NCBI RefSeq assembly: GCF_000294495.1
Contig: NC_018526.1
Span: 1,054,001 to 1,118,000, forward strand
Length of the DNA stretch: 64,000 bases
Source of the DNA: Streptococcus suis S735
GTDB lineage: Bacteria > Bacillota > Bacilli > Lactobacillales > Streptococcaceae
Direction of reading: 5' to 3'
In this document: piece after piece, positions 62,631 through 64,000 of the stretch
Numbering within the stretch: the first letter of the stretch is position 1
Layout of the letters: the number at the start of each line of letters is the position of its first letter
The notes under the pieces: generated by a model
Seen by the model: the letters and a program-made list of their open reading frames with translations, nothing else
What the model was told of the DNA's origin: nothing
Databases searched by the model: none
Position numbers and translations under genes: made by a program

Positions 62631-63635
62631 CTAGACTCCTTTTTGTAATCTAATTTTCCTATATTTCATGAATACAGGAATTAAGACTGTAATAATTTTA
62701 TAACGCAACATTGGAAAAGGCTTCATAACCATGTTAAAAAGATTAAAACAGAAAAAGTAAAACTGCCAACCACTCTCAAATTGAGTACCTCTCCATGGCG
62801 TCTGATTTAATGCAGAAACATAGTCCTCTCTAAATCGATGTTTATTTCCGATTCTCCATGGACGTTCTTCACCTAAAAAATGAACAATACGTGGTTGCTT
62901 ACGAATTTTTACAAATTCTTCTTTTGAAATAAACGTTGAAGGCCTACTTAATTTTTCCAACGTACGATATGGATAAACATCAAAAATATTAAAATAATTA
63001 TAAGTGATTGAGAGTGTTTTTATCTCTTCTTTCAATGCTCCATTCAGTGCATCTTGATCATTAGCAAAAAGCTCTCCATTTTTTTCTTTATAATAATCAA
63101 AAATAATTGTTCCTATACTTTTTGAACGCCACCGTTTCAAATCGATTAGAAGAACTCCCGCATTATGATATGTATACGTACCCAAATTTAAGCCTTCTCT
63201 TCTCTCAGATGAAGCTGTCGGTTCTGGGCACATTCCAAGGACTTTCCCCTCCAAATCTACTTCCCATAGCTCCCGAATATTTTCTAAAACTAAAGTATCT
63301 CCATCTAAATAGATGATTCTATCAACTTCTTCGGGCAGTAATTTATCTACAAGTAATCTTGCAAGTACAACCGAAGCCCAACCATTTGTGTCAACTTCAA
63401 AATCAAAATATGATTCCAAGTTTTCCAATTCAACGATTGTCAATTTATTTCCTCCGTCGGTAACAAATTGATGAAGGTTTTCTTTATTCTGTTGACTTAT
63501 ACCATCTGAGAAAAGATAAAAATGGCATGTATCGTCTTCGTCTAATGTTCGCATGATTGAGCCCATACAAGCTGCAACTTGCGGAACAAAAGCATCATTC
63601 AATGTAAATAATATATTCACGTTTCCCTCTTCCAC
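62631..63635 (-). CDS. Glycosyltransferase family 8
   Basis: The 334-residue protein has the GT8 (LgtC/glycogenin) fold: NVNILFTLNDAFVPQVAACMGSIMRTL, RIIYLDGDTLVLENIREL with the metal-binding DxD, YHNAGVLLIDLKRWR and DQDALNGAL. The family uses UDP-Glc or UDP-Gal with retention. The C-terminus is basic and hydrophobic, probably a membrane tether. GT8 genes are unusual in core rhamnan loci, so this may add a strain-specific branch. Confidence 0.88.
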   Translation of the reverse strand: MEEGNVNILFTLNDAFVPQVAACMGSIMRTLDEDDTCHFYLFSDGISQQNKENLHQFVTDGGNKLTIVELENLESYFDFEVDTNGWASVVLARLLVDKLLPEEVDRIIYLDGDTLVLENIRELWEVDLEGKVLGMCPEPTASSERREGLNLGTYTYHNAGVLLIDLKRWRSKSIGTIIFDYYKEKNGELFANDQDALNGALKEEIKTLSITYNYFNIFDVYPYRTLEKLSRPSTFISKEEFVKIRKQPRIVHFLGEERPWRIGNKHRFREDYVSALNQTPWRGTQFESGWQFYFFCFNLFNMVMKPFPMLRYKIITVLIPVFMKYRKIRLQKGV

Positions 63636-63642
63636 TATCTTC

Positions 63643-64000
63643 TTACACCCAATAATAATCCACTATCAAAAATAGATACATGATAAAGTTAATGACTACT
63701 GTGCCAGTGAGCAACCGTATCAAATACTTCTGTTTTACCGATACACTTACCTGCTCTTTTAACATTAAACATGCCGGAAATAGATAGACTAAAAACGGAG
63801 TAAAGTATCTTCCTTGTGCCCCTTGAGAAATCATTGCATTTGGTCCAATAGCTGTCGGTGTCCAGGCAAAATACATGCCCGCTACAATGATAGCTACCTG
63901 AACAGGGAGTACAAATAACGACGCAAGACCTTCTGTTTTACTTATCTTTAAATTTCCATCATTAAATAATAATAACGTAAAAATGAAAATATCTATGAAA
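63643..64000 (-). CDS. DUF2142-family polytopic membrane protein, 5' end outside the window
   Basis: The frame is open to the right edge; the visible 118 codons read ...FIFTLLLLNDGN...LFVLPVQVAIIVAGMYFAWTPTAIGPNAMISQGAQGRYFTPFLVYLFPACLM. The QGAQGRYFTPF motif is typical of DUF2142, a large GT-C-like family in streptococcal wall polysaccharide loci. It may transfer a lipid-linked sugar outside the cell, using the product of the GacI-like enzyme. The internal ATG at 63876 is not the start. Confidence 0.8.
   Translation of the reverse strand, partial: FIDIFIFTLLLFNDGNLKISKTEGLASLFVLPVQVAIIVAGMYFAWTPTAIGPNAMISQGAQGRYFTPFLVYLFPACLMLKEQVSVSVKQKYLIRLLTGTVVINFIMYLFLIVDYYWV

Noticed and set aside
1..64000. 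CRISPR array, prophage or tRNA genes
   Set aside because: No regularly spaced direct repeats, phage structural genes or tRNA cloverleaf sequences were seen.

Overview
The window looks like chromosome of a low-GC Streptococcus, most probably Streptococcus suis. Evidence: an SD-driven, AT-rich gene set; a YSIRK/LPXTG hyaluronate lyase with the streptococcal hyaluronan-uptake operons; a pneumococcal-type coiA-pepF-methyltransferase-prsA block; an HtpS/Pht-type histidine-triad protein; and BOX/RUP-like intergenic repeats. No tRNA, rRNA or CRISPR array is visible.

Layout. (1) 1-12.9 kb, minus strand: glycosaminoglycan (hyaluronan) catabolism. It holds a partial heparinase II/III-family lyase, a hyaluronate lyase gene broken by one in-frame TGA, yajC, a mannose-class PTS (IID, IIC, IIB, IIA) around the unsaturated glucuronyl hydrolase, then kdgA, kdgK, dhuI and dhuD. 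Two consensus promoters (near 9.4 and 12.86 kb) share a palindromic operator core AAACCGGTTT plus cre-like sites. (2) 12.9-15.1 kb: a gene-poor stretch with a hairpin-rich RUP-like repeat whose end has been entered by an IS110-family (IS1111-type) insertion sequence with a long structured non-coding end. (3) 15.1-19.4 kb: a compact minus-strand cassette of about ten small membrane proteins: two CPBP proteases, a DUF3267-type HExxH protein, an XRE regulator coupled to a DUF3169-type membrane protein, and several short TM proteins. One promoter covered by an inverted-repeat operator drives it. (4) 19.4-31 kb: alaS and a LURP-one-like gene behind a T-box, prsA, an O-methyltransferase, two hypotheticals, pepF, coiA, metG. 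(5) 31-36.3 kb, plus strand: a DUF1361 protein, two tandem DAHP synthases, aroE, aroB. (6) 36.3-40.4 kb: a TrpXYZ-type ABC importer with two lipoproteins, preceded by a leader encoding a 20-residue Tyr/Phe-rich peptide and an attenuator-like fold. (7) 40.7-47.7 kb: lacD-type aldolase and nagA; then an rRNA methyltransferase, aroD, aroC, tyrA and a YlbF-like gene. (8) 47.8-56.2 kb: LtaS-type lipoteichoic acid synthase, histidine-triad protein, infC-rpmI-rplT with an L20-type leader and an AUA start, cmk, LysM protein, ferredoxin. (9) 56.4-64 kb: part of a rhamnose-type cell-wall polysaccharide cluster (a GacI/GacJ-like pair, GT2, GT4 broken in an A7 tract, RgpF-GT4 fusion, GT2, GT8, DUF2142), running off the right edge.

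Themes. The hyaluronan genes take imported unsaturated disaccharides through Ugl, DhuI, DhuD, KdgK and KdgA to pyruvate and glyceraldehyde-3-phosphate, yet the extracellular lyase that would start the pathway is truncated before its sorting signal. Shikimate genes are spread over two units and flank an importer whose leader senses Tyr/Phe codons rather than Trp. The strongest points for follow-up are the Tyr/Phe leader-peptide attenuator, the IS1111-type element with a probable guide RNA and a CT-flanked insertion in a repeat terminus, the operator-controlled membrane-protein cassette, three promoters placed for leaderless mRNAs, and nested BOX/RUP-like repeats.
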